Below, in pieces: positions 63,319 through 64,000 of a stretch of 64,000 nucleotides of DNA. The position numbers and the translations under genes are program-made. How positions within the stretch are numbered: position 1 is the stretch's first letter; every line of letters begins with the position of its first letter. The stretch comes from Methylobacterium sp. (lineage in GTDB: Bacteria; Pseudomonadota; Alphaproteobacteria; Rhizobiales; Beijerinckiaceae): the NCBI GenBank assembly GCA_002928875.1, contig PERO01000004.1, positions 186,001-250,000 of the forward strand, in the 5' to 3' direction. The notes below the pieces were generated by a model. That model was not told where the DNA came from and did no database searches. It saw only the letters and a program-made list of their open reading frames with translations.

Positions 63319-64000
63319 ATGTCAGAGCCGCAATCGATCCTCGTTCTCTCTCTCGTCTTCCTCGGTGCTGCGGTGATCGCGGTGCCGGCCTTCCGATTCG
63401 CGGGGCTGTCGGCCGTGCTCGGCTATTTCGCGGCCGGGCTTGCCATCGGGCCATCCGGCTTCGCGCTCTTCACGGAAGCCAGCGCGCTGCGCTCCTTCGC
63501 CGAACTCGGCGTGGTGATGTTCCTGTTCGTCATCGGGCTGGAACTCAAACCCTCGAAGCTGTTGTCGATGCGGCGGGACATCCTGCTCTACGGCGTGGCG
63601 CAGATGGTGTTCTCGACCCTCCTGATCGGGGCCATCCTGCTGCTCTTCGGCTTCAGCGGCGCGGCGCTTTTCGCGGTGGCCTTCGCTTTCGCCCTGTCCG
63701 CGACCGCGATCGCCCTGCAGATCCTCGAGGAACGCGGCGCGATGGGCTCGGCCTATGGTCAGAAGAGCTTCGCGGTGCTGCTGTTCCAGGATATTGCCGT
63801 CGTGCCCTTCGTCGCGATCCTGCCGCTTCTGGCGCTGTCGCGTGCGAACATGGATGCGGGCGGCATGATGAACCACATGCCGCAGGTGGGCCTGGCCGCC
63901 GGCGCGGTGCTCGCGCTCGTGCTCGCCGGGCGTTTCCTGCTCAATCCGTTCTTCCGCCTGCTCGCGAAGGCCGATGCGCGCGAAATCATGACGGCGGCGG
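63319..64000 (+). CDS. KefB/KefC-type glutathione-regulated K+/H+ antiporter, N-terminal part
   Basis: The frame opens at ATG 63319 (AGGAACGGAG upstream) and runs off the window after 227 codons, so the gene continues outside. The visible protein is the first seven or so helices of a Na_H_exchanger domain. It contains LSAVLGYFAAGLAIGPSGF, LGVVMFLFVIGLELKPSKL, SATAIALQILEERG and FQDIAVVPFVAILPLL; the GLELKPSKL and QDIAVVP motifs are typical of KefB and KefC. A TrkA-N domain is expected beyond the edge. It is divergent from the MAPEG gene (176 bp), which has possible glutathione-related chemistry. Confidence 0.88.
   Translation, partial: MSEPQSILVLSLVFLGAAVIAVPAFRFAGLSAVLGYFAAGLAIGPSGFALFTEASALRSFAELGVVMFLFVIGLELKPSKLLSMRRDILLYGVAQMVFSTLLIGAILLLFGFSGAALFAVAFAFALSATAIALQILEERGAMGSAYGQKSFAVLLFQDIAVVPFVAILPLLALSRANMDAGGMMNHMPQVGLAAGAVLALVLAGRFLLNPFFRLLAKADAREIMTAA

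Overview
This window is GC-rich and densely coded, and its gene content is typical of an alphaproteobacterium, most likely order Hyphomicrobiales (Rhizobiales). The evidence is: 5-aminolevulinate synthase (the alphaproteobacterial route to haem), a DivJ/PleC/PdhS-type histidine kinase, a hisD-UPF0262-phosphatase cluster, a small basic protein ahead of murA, DUF2093 and DUF4170 proteins, a membrane urate oxidase, and a tRNA-His that lacks the encoded G-1 and has A73. I cannot name a genus from the sequence alone. I saw no insertion sequence, prophage, integrase, CRISPR array, rRNA or replication origin. The window reads as ordinary chromosome with a few accessory catabolic and transport modules.

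Layout. 1-2.4 kb: the 5' part of puuD (urate oxidation) diverges from pcaC-pcaH-pcaG (protocatechuate branch of the beta-ketoadipate pathway). 2.4-5.1 kb: a FixJ-type response regulator and a membrane sensor kinase whose genes overlap. 5.2-8.5 kb: a CPA2 antiporter and a polysaccharide flippase. 8.6-14.0 kb: a complete peptide ABC importer (oppA-oppB-oppC-oppDF, ATPases fused). 14.1-15.8 kb: an Lrp/AsnC regulator divergent from lysine 6-dehydrogenase. 16.3-17.8 kb: tRNA-Thr(GGT), a phasin with a long Pro/Lys/Ala-rich arm, and tRNA-His(GTG). 18-19.6 kb: TerC and a phosphopantetheinyl transferase. 19.8-23 kb: lutA-lutB-cupin-lutC (L-lactate oxidation). 23.1-27.6 kb: an L,D-transpeptidase facing a PdhS-like kinase. 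27.9-31.3 kb: a second phasin, hemA, a small conserved gene and murA. 31.4-39.6 kb: hisD cluster, anmK, a 2-hydroxyacid dehydrogenase, an ankyrin protein, a RecD-like helicase and an aminotransferase. 39.7-50.6 kb: pheT, a small secreted protein, a MoeB/ThiF enzyme, argG, a TAXI-type membrane protein, typA, mutL and rsmD. 50.6-58.6 kb: an 818-residue pseudouridine synthase with long repetitive tails, tadA, rssA-like, a fluoroacetate-dehalogenase-like hydrolase, purD, xseA and DUF2093. 58.5-63.1 kb: a lipid A/Kdo operon read as MAPEG-cysQ-DUF4170-DUF374-waaA-lpxK. 63.3 kb to the end: the start of a KefB/C-type antiporter.

How the parts work together. Several modules turn nitrogenous or aromatic substrates into central intermediates (urate, protocatechuate, lysine, lactate, peptides). 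Two phasins imply polyhydroxyalkanoate storage. murA, anmK, the L,D-transpeptidase and the lpxK/waaA operon cover envelope building and recycling.

The most distinctive observations are these. (1) The pseudouridine synthase carries a near-identical 82-residue block on both sides of its catalytic core. (2) A 15-bp minisatellite spans the oppC/oppDF junction and creates a 13-codon upstream ORF. (3) Two tandem TGC-N3-GCACAA boxes lie upstream of the first phasin. (4) A hydrolase with the complete fluoroacetate dehalogenase residue set sits in the purD operon. (5) A MoeB-like enzyme lacks the zinc-binding cysteines. (6) pheT stands apart from pheS. I found no wholly new defence or mobile system.
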